Below are positions 1 to 9,256 of a stretch of 64,000 bases of DNA, piece by piece (position 1 is the stretch's first letter; every line of letters starts with the position of its first letter). This DNA is from Kaiparowitsia implicata GSE-PSE-MK54-09C (lineage in GTDB: Bacteria; Cyanobacteriota; Cyanobacteriia; Elainellales; Elainellaceae), in the NCBI GenBank assembly GCA_019359435.1, contig JAHHHI010000064.1, positions 1-64,000 of the forward strand, given 5' to 3'. Below the pieces are notes generated by a model. That model was not told the DNA's origin. It saw only the letters and a program-made list of their open reading frames with translations, and did no database searches. The position numbers and the translations under genes are program-made.

Positions 1-290
1 GCATCCACAACGAACTAGCCTTGCCATCTTCGCCACGCTGACGCTCGCTAAAATCCAGCTCGCCAACACGCTCATGCAGGGTGTGCTGGAACATATTCGT
101 CGCGGCCATCTGGTTGCCCAGGTACGCACCCACTTCCGGACGATAGATCGGCGTGCTCGGCTTACGCTGAGGCGGCTCAATCGGCTTGATCGGGTCTTGT
201 GGATCAACCGGACTTTCAGGATCGGTGGGCTCCTCAGGCTCAACCGGAGGCTCAACCACCGGCAACTCCGAGCGTAGGTACCAGTTGCCA
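1..290. repeat. Shared barrel/linker cassette, copy 1
   Basis: Positions 1-127 match 4250-4376 base for base. The match continues with scattered changes and a length difference in the proline-rich linker up to about 290 (4640 in copy 2), and protein-level similarity extends upstream past 500. The segment covers the start of the beta-barrel and the Pro-rich linker of two adjacent autotransporter genes on the same strand. Confidence 0.9.
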
Positions 291-2338
291 TCCGCGGCAT
301 AGCTCTTGCCGCCTTTATCCAGCAGGTACTCATTGGTGCCCGCGATAACGCGGTTAGCCAGTGAGAAGGTGCCGTTAGATTCACCGCCAACCTCAATCAG
401 CTCAATACCATTTGCGGCGGTGTGAGCCCCCCCCCCCCCCATGTTGTTGACCTGCACAAAAGTGTGGCCGTTGGTATCACCCAGTACCGTTAGCTTACTT
501 GAAGGCGAACTGTCATCACCAAGCACACTATCAAACACAAGTGTTCCGTTATTGCCAGTGTAACTCCCCCCAATGACCAGGGTTTCCATTGCTTCTGGTA
601 ATGAATATCCTTTATAGCTAAACGCTGGAGCACCTCCAATTTTCAGAAGTCCGCTATTAACCACATCCCCCCTTATATCCCCACTGGCGATCATTTGGCC
701 ACTTGAGAAAATATTGACATTGCCACCAAGACTTGTGTTACTCGTTAGAATCCCACCAAACACGTTTGTTGTGCCACTAAAAGAGCTACTAACTGCCTCC
801 AAAGTGGTAGATCCTGCAATAATATTGATAATTCCTGCCCCTTGAATTCGCGGGGAGAATATATAATCGTTATTGGTGTGATTGAAATTAAGCTCACTCG
901 TAGCGCTGACAAGATCAATGTACCCATCAATTATATAACCTGCACCGGAAGCGGCTTGCCCTTTCTCGGAGCCTATATTGATTGAACTCACAGCGCCATC
1001 TTCAGCGTATGTACCCACGCTGAACTGGTTTGCTTTAACCGTAGCCTCATCTGAAATGGTCAACACACCAGATTTTGTGCCAATCCCAATAAACATGGCT
1101 CCATAATCGAAAGCATTAAGATCAGTTGTTAAAGACGACCCTTTGCCTCGAACATGGACAACATCGCTACCAGAAAAATCAAAGGAAGTACCAATCTGCA
1201 CACCTGAGGTATTTACAGTTGATCCATCAGCGATAACCAGCGACCCTGAGCCATCCTTACCGACAGATAACTGGCCAGTATTGAAGATAGAGTTTCCAGA
1301 GACATGCATCGCACCTAACCCGAAGTCACCAATGGTCGTGGAGCCCTTAGAGTTGACGACCGCGTTGTCGGAAATACTAAACCTCCCTTCGCCTCGATAA
1401 CCTACACGAATATCGTTGGTCAGATTTATCGTTGACCCTGCTCCCAGCACTCCAACAGATCCTACTGAAGACGACCCAGAGGCAACGATCAAATGCTTTG
1501 CATTGACAACACCACCGTTGGTTACCGTCAGATGCCCGTCACCATCACGTCCGGCGTAAATACTTTGATTAACATTGAATGTAGAATTTTCGCCATCAAC
1601 ATTTACATAGCCTTTGCCAGTCAAGCCATTGCCAATGTACGCGTACGTTGTGCTAGCGGAACCACCTTCCGAGATATTCAGCGCACCACTATTGTCGCCT
1701 CCAGAATCATCAGAAGCGATATACATAACACCACTCACATCAAGCGTAGAGTCTTGCCCCTTGACGTTCACCGTGCTTTTGCTGTCACCCTTAAAGGAGA
1801 TTAGCAGGTCGGACGCGGCTGTGACGCCTGCACCGGCAACAATATCCAGTACACCACTTCCTTCAGTGCCCACAAATAAATTTCGATCAACATCGAGCCG
1901 CGAACCAGAACCAGACACTAAAACTGAGCCTTCGGAATTATGTTGCTTGCCGATAGTCAGACCTTCTGTGTATGCATCAATGTCAGTATTAACTTTTGCA
2001 CCATCAGTGATGACAAGATAACCAACTCCTGCCTCACCTACCACAATACGTCTTGAGCTATCCCATTTGGAGTCTGCACCTGATACAGCCATACTGCCCA
2101 TGCTTCCTTGAAGCAAGCCGAGAGTACCACCAACAGTATTCAGAACAGAACCCGAATCAACGAGTGCATCAGATGAGCTTGTTTGCCCAACAATCAAGGC
2201 ATCCGTATACGTCAGTTCTTTATCAGATGTTTCTATATTCTTATTCGCATCACCGTTAATCATTATATCTGAGTACACCGGAGATGATACAGCCAAACTC
2301 AATGAAGCAGCTATAAACGTTCTATTAAAAAAATTCAT
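1..2338 (-). CDS. Autotransporter adhesin A (type Va), 3' end beyond window
   Basis: I translated this frame from the ATG at 2338 and found it open to position 1, about 779 residues. It starts with a signal peptide (MNFFNRTFIAASLSLAVSS) ending near residue 24. The passenger (about 25-600) is made of short repeats rich in G, V, S and D with local patterns such as GSGVLDI and GYLVITDG, as expected of a beta-helix passenger. A Pro/Glu linker (VEPPVEPEEP) follows, then the first part of a barrel domain nearly identical to that of the gene at 3441-8861. The role is surface display or adhesion, inferred from the family. GAGAAAG lies just upstream of the ATG as a weak ribosome site. A run of 14 G sits in the coding strand right before the linker. 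No stop codon is visible because the gene leaves the window. Confidence 0.9.
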   Translation of the reverse strand, partial: MNFFNRTFIAASLSLAVSSPVYSDIMINGDANKNIETSDKELTYTDALIVGQTSSSDALVDSGSVLNTVGGTLGLLQGSMGSMAVSGADSKWDSSRRIVVGEAGVGYLVITDGAKVNTDIDAYTEGLTIGKQHNSEGSVLVSGSGSRLDVDRNLFVGTEGSGVLDIVAGAGVTAASDLLISFKGDSKSTVNVKGQDSTLDVSGVMYIASDDSGGDNSGALNISEGGSASTTYAYIGNGLTGKGYVNVDGENSTFNVNQSIYAGRDGDGHLTVTNGGVVNAKHLIVASGSSSVGSVGVLGAGSTINLTNDIRVGYRGEGRFSISDNAVVNSKGSTTIGDFGLGAMHVSGNSIFNTGQLSVGKDGSGSLVIADGSTVNTSGVQIGTSFDFSGSDVVHVRGKGSSLTTDLNAFDYGAMFIGIGTKSGVLTISDEATVKANQFSVGTYAEDGAVSSINIGSEKGQAASGAGYIIDGYIDLVSATSELNFNHTNNDYIFSPRIQGAGIINIIAGSTTLEAVSSSFSGTTNVFGGILTSNTSLGGNVNIFSSGQMIASGDIRGDVVNSGLLKIGGAPAFSYKGYSLPEAMETLVIGGSYTGNNGTLVFDSVLGDDSSPSSKLTVLGDTNGHTFVQVNNMGGGGAHTAANGIELIEVGGESNGTFSLANRVIAGTNEYLLDKGGKSYAADGNWYLRSELPVVEPPVEPEEPTDPESPVDPQDPIKPIEPPQRKPSTPIYRPEVGAYLGNQMAATNMFQHTLHERVGELDFSERQRGEDGKASSLWM
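427..440 (-). repeat. Poly-G (14) tract inside autotransporter A
   Basis: Fourteen consecutive C on the plus strand are 14 G in the coding strand. They encode the end of Met and four Gly codons, and the frame is kept with exactly 14. The equivalent point in the neighbouring paralogue reads GGCGGTAAAGGC, so the run is specific to this copy. A gain or loss of one base would end translation soon after, before the linker and barrel. Confidence 0.9.
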
Positions 2339-2768
2339 CACTTTCTCTTGCTCGCCTTTAGTGACCATCCCATATCAACAGGATAAAGGGACTTATAAAT
2401 CCAGCCGCGCACTATAGAGATGGAACCTCAACGGCTGTATCGGAAAGATACCGTGTGACTGTAGGAACTTTCTGACTGAGGGGTGATTGGCGAGCAATGA
2501 CCTATACAGATCTAGCCACATAAATAATATCAACAGGCATCCATGCCGTCATGCCTAACACCATGCCGACAGAATAAATCCAGATATATTAGAAATATGC
2601 CAAATTAAATATTTAGCAGACGCAAGATTAAAAATGCAAGCCTACATCAGAAAAATTATAAATCGAATGAGAACAACTTATCACAACGCACTCACAACAC
2701 TAAGCCCCCGCAACATATAAGCACACAGAAGTGACTCTTGAAAAAGTGATGAAATCAATGACCCAATA
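2339..2768. other. Intergenic region upstream of autotransporter A
   Basis: About 430 bases, AT-rich, with stops in all frames. It must hold the promoter of autotransporter A (reading left). No clear promoter, terminator or small gene was recognised. Confidence 0.5.
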
Positions 2769-3131
2769 TTATTTCTTCGATGACACTAGATGAATAATAT
2801 TTGACGGACTAGATATCCAAAACGCCTTGAATTCATCCGGAAGCGGCTCGATCTCGTCTCTACGATGACAACCCGCTTCTCTAAGCCGCTCATCAGCTTG
2901 GCTAATATTATTGGTTACGATTTCCAACCATATTTCAGACTGACTGAGGCCAGGCATGCAGTCTAGCCAAAGAACTTTATCGCCATATTCAAAGCAAGGT
3001 GTATCTCCTACAGAGTTACCCGTAACCTCTTTTAAGCACAATATCTCCCGATAAAAATTGACTGTCTTAGCATACTCATGAGCGGGGATTTTTATTGCAA
3101 TATTATTACCTGTCTTAAACTCTATATCCAT
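2769..3131 (-). CDS. VOC (glyoxalase/bleomycin-resistance fold) protein
   Basis: A small protein of 120 residues beginning MDIEFKTGNN. The motif HEYAKTVNFYREILCLKE is the typical first beta-alpha unit of the vicinal oxygen chelate fold, and EIWLEIV with the late IHLV stretch fits the second half. Enzymes of this fold bind a metal and act on small oxygenated or thiol substrates, but the substrate cannot be told here. The frame extends ten codons upstream, but the ATG at 3131 is preferred because AAGGAGC lies about six bases before it. It sits alone between the two autotransporters on the same strand, with no sign of a functional link. A regulator or unassigned VOC member is equally possible. 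Confidence 0.75.
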   Translation of the reverse strand: MDIEFKTGNNIAIKIPAHEYAKTVNFYREILCLKEVTGNSVGDTPCFEYGDKVLWLDCMPGLSQSEIWLEIVTNNISQADERLREAGCHRRDEIEPLPDEFKAFWISSPSNIIHLVSSKK

Positions 3132-3358
3132 ATACAGCTCCTTATCGTCAAAGACACACAACTTTTAGATCAAACGACTATAGTACAAACTTACAGCACT
3201 AGTTAAGCATCTCTTATTCATAAGAAGCCATATAGAACACATAAAAAACTAGCCGCAATCGCACCTGCATATAAGAAATTTCTGAAAATGAGATTCTTCA
3301 GAAAACAGTAATATGAGGTTCTTAGTGCAATCGGCTCCCCCACTAAATAACCGGCCCA

Positions 3359-3390
3359 ATAAAAAAGCCGCCTCAGTTACCTGAGGCGGC
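3359..3390 (-). terminator. Rho-independent terminator after autotransporter B
   Basis: The stem GCCGCCTCAG/CTGAGGCGGC (3367-3376 and 3381-3390) has loop TTAC and is followed on the minus strand by a run of T (the A run at 3361-3366). It sits about 50 bases beyond the stop of the autotransporter. A near copy lies at 25243-25272. Confidence 0.92.
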
Positions 3391-3440
3391 TTGCCTTCCA
3401 TGGCCAGGAGATCCTTCTCCCAGCCATCCGTGCTGACTCC

Positions 3441-6400
3441 TTACCAGCTGAACTTAACCCCCAGCTGACCGCCCAGGGTGCGCTCATCGCCAGCCGCACT
3501 CTGCGAGCTCAAATGGCCCCAGGTGCTCCAGCCATTACCCACATCCACTTCCGCCCCCAGCTTCGCTTCGAAGACATCCTTGGCGCGGTTGAGCTTCAGC
3601 GTCGAGTCGTTGAATGCCATGGCGTTGTCGCCTTCGTTATGCCACCAGTTCGCTTCCACGAACGGCTGCACCCGGGTACCCGACTCATTCAAGGGACGGA
3701 TATAAGCGCGCGCGCCCAGACGGGTCGTCACACCACCGGCTTCCTTAGACTCAACCACCGTGCCGTTGTGCTCAACATGCTTGTCCGCATCGTACTCGCT
3801 GTAGATCACCTGGGCCTGCGGCTCGACGAAGTAAGCGCTGACGTCATCACGACCCACTTCAACCGCATAACCCGCTTCCAGCGACGCACTCCAAGTGCGG
3901 CTGTCGTAGCTCTCCTTCGTCAGGCCATCACCCTTCACGGTGTTCTTGTAGCGGCCATGCTGCAGCCAGGTATCGATGTACGGCCCAGTGCCTTCCTTAC
4001 CTGTCTGGTACCAAGTGCCGTATACGCCCACGCTATAGCCGTCTACTTCACCTTTGGCGCCGTACTGGGTCACATCCGATTTCACCTGGCTACGGGACTT
4101 GCCCTCACCCGCCATCACACCCACGTGGAAACGGTTGTCACCCTCACCCCAGCGCGCAATATCACCACCAATCTGCATCAGGTCTGTCGTGGTCGCCAGG
4201 TCGATCTGCTTCGAACCAGTGTCAGCTGTGAACTCGCTACGCTTGCCTCGCATCCACAACGAACTAGCCTTGCCATCTTCGCCACGCTGACGCTCGCTAA
4301 AATCCAGCTCGCCAACACGCTCATGCAGGGTGTGCTGGAACATATTCGTCGCGGCCATCTGGTTGCCCAGGTACGCCCCCACCTCCGGACGATAAATCGG
4401 CGCACTCGGCTTCCCCTGAGGCGGCTCGATCGGCTTGATCGGTTCTTCCGGATTGCTCGGGGCCTTCGGATCAACCGGGGTTTCCGGATCGATCGGATTC
4501 TTCGGATCAACCGGAGCTTCCGGCTCGTTCGGATCCTTCGGCTCAACCGGGGTTTCCGGATCGGTCGGCTCCTCAGGTTCAACCGGAGGCTCAACCACCG
4601 GCAACTCCGAGCGTAGGTACCAGTTGCCATCTGCGGCATAGCTCTTGCCGCCTTGTTCCAGCAGGTACTCGTTGGTACCGGCTACTACACGGCTAGCCAG
4701 GGTAAAGGTGCCATCCGATGCACCACCAACTTCGACCACCTCGATGCCATCGGCCGTGGTGTATGCGCCTTTACCGCCCGCATTGTTGACCTTCAAGAAG
4801 GTGGTGCCGGACGTATTGCCTTCTACCACCAGCTTGTCGGTGACGGAGTTGTCGTCGCCCAACACTGTATCCAGCTCAACCACGCCGTTAGCACCGACGA
4901 AGTCGCCCGACACCGTCAGCGCGGTACCCGCAATGCCATTGTCCAAGGTGACGCGGCCTGCGTTTGCCACGCTGCCCAGTACCGAGTGGCCGTCTTGCAG
5001 TGCAGCCAAAGTGCTGCTCGCATCGATGGCCAGCCAACCGGCCAGGTTGTTCGTGTCCAGGCTGGCGCTGCGCTTGGCAGCAGACGCACCACTGCTCAGT
5101 TGGAAGTCGCGCTCCAACGTCAGCGTCGTGCCATTGATCAGCTCAACACGCTCGAAGTTTTGAATCTGGTCTGTGTTCTGCGCCGTGGCTTGGTAGTCGT
5201 GCGCGTTAAACACCAGGGTGTCGAGCCCTGACGTACCTCCGAGCAACTGTCCGAAGCGCACATCGGCGCCCTGTACTTCAACCAGGTTGTCACCCTCGCC
5301 GGTGAAGAGCACACCATCCAGCTGGCTCGCGTCGGCAAGCAGTACGGTGCTGTCGCCATCACCCATGTTCACCGCACCGGTGATACGCCCGTCGCCCAGG
5401 TTGGCGAAGGTGCCTGCGCCTTCCAAGGACACGGCGGTCGCATCTGCACTGGCAGCCTGCAGCACGCCACGGTTGACCACGGTGTCGGCCTTGCCGCTGA
5501 CCAGCGTCGCTTCAGCATTGCTAGCGGTCAGGCGCGCTTCTTCAGAAAGCACCAGAACGCCCTTCTCGTGCGCACTTGCCACGGCGGTGCCGCTGCCGCT
5601 TACATTGACCTGGCTACCAATCACTGTGGTACCGGCGTTGTTGGTCGAGAAACCAGAGCCTTTACCGGTCACATCGACCAGCCACTCTTTACCAAAGGCC
5701 ACGATACGGTCGAGCATGCTGCGATCACTCTTCATCACCGCAATACCGGTACCCTCACCGCTGGAAATCACATGACCATGCGAGTCCTGGTGCAGGTTGT
5801 TTTCCGTCAGCAGTGCAGCACCCTTACCGGCCATCTCCAGCGTGGCACCGTCCACCAGGGTATTGCCGGCCACAGCCAGGTTAGTGATCAGGTTGCCAAG
5901 CGCTGAGCTGATGCCGGTGATCTTGGCATCTTTCTCGATCACCACCCGACCAGCATCAGCGCCCACCAGCACACCCGAGGCCGAACCATCGACGGTGATG
6001 TCGTCCATGGTGTTAAGCGTGGCACCCGCATGCACGTGAATACCGGCGATGCCGTGATGCACCGTGATCTTGCCGCGCTGACCATTGGCATCGGCCACCA
6101 TGCTCGAACCAATGCCGGCGATTTCAATCGCAGTACCGTGACTCAGCTCAATATCGCCGGCGTTGATCAGCTTGCCGCCATTGCGCACGGAAAAGGCCGT
6201 CACGTCCTTGGCATCCAGCACCTTCAAATCGGCGCTGTTGGTGAATGTCGACTGCGCGCTCGCCACCGCCTGGCCGCTGAGATCGTACTTGAGATTGTCG
6301 ACTACCACCGCCGTGGTGCCATCCTTGAGTGCGAGTTTGGCCGCACCGCTCATCTGGCCAGTCGCACCACCCTCGACTTTGACCGCCGTCGCGCCGTCGC

Positions 6401-8861
6401 CGGACACCGTGATGTCCATACCATCCAGGTTGGCCGTCGAACCCACACCGGTGACCTGCACCGCAGTCGAGTCCTTACCCGATGCAATCAGCTTGGCACC
6501 CGCCGCGTTGTTAATGGTGGCGCCGTCCTCAATGCGGAACAGCGTGGAATTAGCAGTGCCTACGACTAAGCCGGCCTCAGGCGCTGAGGTGATATTGACC
6601 GAAGAGCCAATACCATGAGCGAAGAAGCCAATTTGCTGCTCCCCATTGACAAAATCGATAGCACCACCGCCCATGCTTACATTGCCGCCATCATGGGCAT
6701 ATGCACCAATAGCACCATCACCGGTCAGAGTAATAAGACCATCGCTGATCAATGCTAGAGCTTTATTGCCTTGGGCCTCTACACCAATATTCCGAAGCCC
6801 GTTAGGGTCAATCGAGCCAGAAACATTAATGGTTCCCGTATTAATTACTGTAGAAGCCAGGCCACTGCTCGCATCAGCCTTAAGGCCAACAGCATTCGCA
6901 CCAAGTAAGTCGATACGACCATTGTTGCGAACATCAGTAGCGCCATAGGCCAACATACCGACGTTCTGCAACTGATAAGCACCTAGGTCGCCCAGGATAC
7001 GGATCTGGCCTTCATTGACCGCACTCGCCTTAGAACTGGCAGAAATAGCTACGGCATTGCCCATTTTTGAACCCAATGTAATTGAGTTCCGGTTAACCAC
7101 CGATCCATTCATACCTGATGTCAGGATTGCATATGTAGCGGCTCCAGATGCACTTTTTCCAGCCTCGACATCGGCAACAACTTCCGGACTATCAAGCTCA
7201 TACTGCGGGCCACGCCCAACATAAATCTCGCCGTCGTTGGTAAAGCTGCCATTGGTGGCAACAACACCGCTTAAGGTACCTTGAGATTTGTTCGGACTGA
7301 CCCCGACGTTGATAGTCCCTGTATTGGTTGCACTCGCGCCATTTCTAACACCTATGCCATAGACACTCGCTCCACTACTAGCACCGCTGTTACCAGCAAT
7401 GTTTAAGATACCGTTATTCTCAAACGTAGCATTAACGCCCTCGGCAACAGCACCGTAGGCTGCCCAGGTATTCATAGCCGCAATTTCGTCAGCGTCAGGA
7501 TCGTGGTCGGCCGCCAGAAAATTCACATTAATCAAACCATTATTGATGCCTGATCCGTCTAGTACTTGGATACCAGTTGACACACGTGCCCCACTCGAAC
7601 TACCCAAGGATATCCGCCCCTCATTGATCACTGTGCCGCCTTGCTCCGCTAGCAACACTCCGCCTTTCTGATCACCGTATGTACCCACGTTCAATGCGTC
7701 AATTCGCGCGTCACGCCCTACTATTGCAGTCGCGTTGGCACCTTGGGCATGTAGTATCGCCACTTTACCCAAAGGCAAGAGAGTTTCGTCGCTAGGGGAA
7801 ATATCATTGCTATAAGTGATCTTGCGCGATGTTAGCTGCATGCCCTGCGCGAAGGCTGCATCATATTCAGTCTGGCTACGAATCGCCCCTTCGCTGGCTT
7901 TTTGCTTCAGCCAATCGCTATAAGCGACCATCTGATCGTAATCATTGACCTCCCATTGAGTGCCATCAAAAGCAGTGAATGCACCTTTATAGTCAGGACG
8001 AAAATTTAACTCTAGAGTGCCATCTGCACTCTCACTATTAGGAGGCACTGAGCCCTGATAGTTAACACGCATATTGCCTGCATTCCACTCAACAACGCTT
8101 TGCGCGTCGCCGGTACCGTCAGCAAGAAACAGCGACGTGCTTTTCGGCACAATGGTGATGCTATTGGCAGATGAAGTAGACTCCTGTGATGCGTCGCCAA
8201 TACGCACGTCCAAATGCCCTCCACTCGCATCTACAGTGCCTACACGTAGGTCAATGTATTGACCACCTTTTGCATTAGCCAACGCCGAAACATTCGGATC
8301 TCCCAGCTTGGAAACCTTGAATAATGAAGAGTCGTTAACACTTAAGGTTTTATAGCTGTTGGTAGCGGCATCGAAGTAGCGCACATTGGTTCGAGCCAAA
8401 GTAATGTGATCAGTGAGCGGATTGTTAGGCGTAGCATACTCAGCACCCGAGATAATGCGCCCCTCACTCAGCATCTGACTGAGCTTAATCGGCTCAGTTC
8501 CGGTCACACCTCGCTCGAATTGCGCATCGCCAACAATTGTAACGGAAGAACCGCCACCAACCACTGTCGATCCGACCTGATTGTCATTATCATAGGGGTT
8601 GTAGGAGCCAATAGTTACAGTCTCGGCGCTAACAAATGTAGGCGCAAAAGCAACAAGCACGGAAGCCATCAAGAATTCGCGCGCCCCTGTAGCCCATCTC
8701 GATACCAATCCCAACCCTTGGATCGAAGAGTCAAGATTAGGCTTGCGAGCTATAACAATTGACTTACTTACTGAGCACTTCTTATTACGCGTTGCGACTT
8801 CAGAGACAGCTACCCAGGCCTGAAGCGTGGAATGCCATACAAGAGAAAAAATTTTATTCAC
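3441..8861 (-). CDS. Autotransporter adhesin B (type Va, AIDA-like)
   Basis: 1806 residues. It starts with an extended signal peptide region (MNKIFSLVWHSTLQAWVAV) and a delayed hydrophobic core ending near FVSAETV, the arrangement of ESPR-bearing large autotransporters. Residues about 60-1430 form a long passenger of degenerate repeats such as INVGVSP, NNGLINV and GGTVINEG, consistent with a beta-helix. A Pro/Asp/Glu linker (about 1434-1495) leads to a C-terminal beta-barrel of about 280 residues ending in LGVKFSW, with the terminal aromatic residue typical of outer membrane proteins. Start codon is GTG with AGGA upstream. Expected role is surface adhesion or aggregation (family knowledge). 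The 3' third is GC-rich and more diverged from AT-rich DNA than the 5' passenger, suggesting mosaic origin. Confidence 0.95.
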   Translation of the reverse strand: MNKIFSLVWHSTLQAWVAVSEVATRNKKCSVSKSIVIARKPNLDSSIQGLGLVSRWATGAREFLMASVLVAFAPTFVSAETVTIGSYNPYDNDNQVGSTVVGGGSSVTIVGDAQFERGVTGTEPIKLSQMLSEGRIISGAEYATPNNPLTDHITLARTNVRYFDAATNSYKTLSVNDSSLFKVSKLGDPNVSALANAKGGQYIDLRVGTVDASGGHLDVRIGDASQESTSSANSITIVPKSTSLFLADGTGDAQSVVEWNAGNMRVNYQGSVPPNSESADGTLELNFRPDYKGAFTAFDGTQWEVNDYDQMVAYSDWLKQKASEGAIRSQTEYDAAFAQGMQLTSRKITYSNDISPSDETLLPLGKVAILHAQGANATAIVGRDARIDALNVGTYGDQKGGVLLAEQGGTVINEGRISLGSSSGARVSTGIQVLDGSGINNGLINVNFLAADHDPDADEIAAMNTWAAYGAVAEGVNATFENNGILNIAGNSGASSGASVYGIGVRNGASATNTGTINVGVSPNKSQGTLSGVVATNGSFTNDGEIYVGRGPQYELDSPEVVADVEAGKSASGAATYAILTSGMNGSVVNRNSITLGSKMGNAVAISASSKASAVNEGQIRILGDLGAYQLQNVGMLAYGATDVRNNGRIDLLGANAVGLKADASSGLASTVINTGTINVSGSIDPNGLRNIGVEAQGNKALALISDGLITLTGDGAIGAYAHDGGNVSMGGGAIDFVNGEQQIGFFAHGIGSSVNITSAPEAGLVVGTANSTLFRIEDGATINNAAGAKLIASGKDSTAVQVTGVGSTANLDGMDITVSGDGATAVKVEGGATGQMSGAAKLALKDGTTAVVVDNLKYDLSGQAVASAQSTFTNSADLKVLDAKDVTAFSVRNGGKLINAGDIELSHGTAIEIAGIGSSMVADANGQRGKITVHHGIAGIHVHAGATLNTMDDITVDGSASGVLVGADAGRVVIEKDAKITGISSALGNLITNLAVAGNTLVDGATLEMAGKGAALLTENNLHQDSHGHVISSGEGTGIAVMKSDRSMLDRIVAFGKEWLVDVTGKGSGFSTNNAGTTVIGSQVNVSGSGTAVASAHEKGVLVLSEEARLTASNAEATLVSGKADTVVNRGVLQAASADATAVSLEGAGTFANLGDGRITGAVNMGDGDSTVLLADASQLDGVLFTGEGDNLVEVQGADVRFGQLLGGTSGLDTLVFNAHDYQATAQNTDQIQNFERVELINGTTLTLERDFQLSSGASAAKRSASLDTNNLAGWLAIDASSTLAALQDGHSVLGSVANAGRVTLDNGIAGTALTVSGDFVGANGVVELDTVLGDDNSVTDKLVVEGNTSGTTFLKVNNAGGKGAYTTADGIEVVEVGGASDGTFTLASRVVAGTNEYLLEQGGKSYAADGNWYLRSELPVVEPPVEPEEPTDPETPVEPKDPNEPEAPVDPKNPIDPETPVDPKAPSNPEEPIKPIEPPQGKPSAPIYRPEVGAYLGNQMAATNMFQHTLHERVGELDFSERQRGEDGKASSLWMRGKRSEFTADTGSKQIDLATTTDLMQIGGDIARWGEGDNRFHVGVMAGEGKSRSQVKSDVTQYGAKGEVDGYSVGVYGTWYQTGKEGTGPYIDTWLQHGRYKNTVKGDGLTKESYDSRTWSASLEAGYAVEVGRDDVSAYFVEPQAQVIYSEYDADKHVEHNGTVVESKEAGGVTTRLGARAYIRPLNESGTRVQPFVEANWWHNEGDNAMAFNDSTLKLNRAKDVFEAKLGAEVDVGNGWSTWGHLSSQSAAGDERTLGGQLGVKFSW
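4250..4640. repeat. Shared barrel/linker cassette, copy 2
   Basis: This is the partner of the copy at 1-290. It carries a longer linker, with extra PxDPETPV/DPK-type units. The direct repeat of about 0.3-0.4 kb is spaced by about 4.25 kb and is a possible substrate for homologous exchange of passengers between the two genes. Confidence 0.9.
4411..4600 (-). repeat. Proline-rich linker repeats in autotransporter B
   Basis: The coding strand holds imperfect units of 18-24 bases that encode the patterns EEPTDPETPVEPK, DPNEPEAPVDPK and NPIDPETPVDPK. Autotransporter A has a shorter linker with fewer units, so unit number has changed since the cassette was duplicated. Confidence 0.85.
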
Positions 8862-9256
8862 AGCGTTAATCCTACCTAGAAAAATTTAACGCCTGCAAAT
8901 TAAACTAAGAGCCTTGCATTCTCTGTCGGCACACGGCCAAGAGCTTGTCGGAATTTTCTGACGAAGCGAGAAACAAGCCTTCCAACTCATTTAGTCCAGC
9001 AAGGGCTGGTATTACTTTCCCGGTCGCCCATGCATAAAAATAACTATTAAATTTACTTCCAAAAAAGTTTCCACCCACTTACTTTCTTGATATCCAAGCA
9101 AACTCAACTCAACTCAACTCAACTCATAAGCAGTAAGCACTCACTCTTCAAATAAATAAGCCCCTATCGTTCAGCAAAACTATATGCATATCAAGAAACA
9201 GCCCCGCACCAAAAGCCTAACCCCACAATATAACGCCCCTTGCAACGTGCATGAAG
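8862..9256. other. Intergenic region upstream of autotransporter B
   Basis: About 395 bases, AT-rich, with no convincing gene. It contains the promoter side of autotransporter B (reading left) and a pentanucleotide repeat at 9101-9125. The gene at 9257 ends here, so both genes read leftward. Confidence 0.5.
9101..9125. repeat. AACTC pentanucleotide x5
   Basis: Five perfect tandem copies of AACTC followed by AT. They lie about 240 bases upstream of the autotransporter B start codon. Confidence 0.9.

Noticed and set aside
427-440. Frameshift within autotransporter A at the poly-C run
   Set aside because: On careful codon counting the first G belongs to ATG and the frame continues to the barrel with 14 G, so the sequence as given is in frame.
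3513-4616. Open frame of 367 codons on the plus strand
   Set aside because: Antisense to the autotransporter B barrel and linker; Arg/Leu-rich low-complexity sequence of a shadow frame.
4653-5231. Open frame of 192 codons on the plus strand
   Set aside because: Antisense to autotransporter B; no ribosome site and no recognisable domain.
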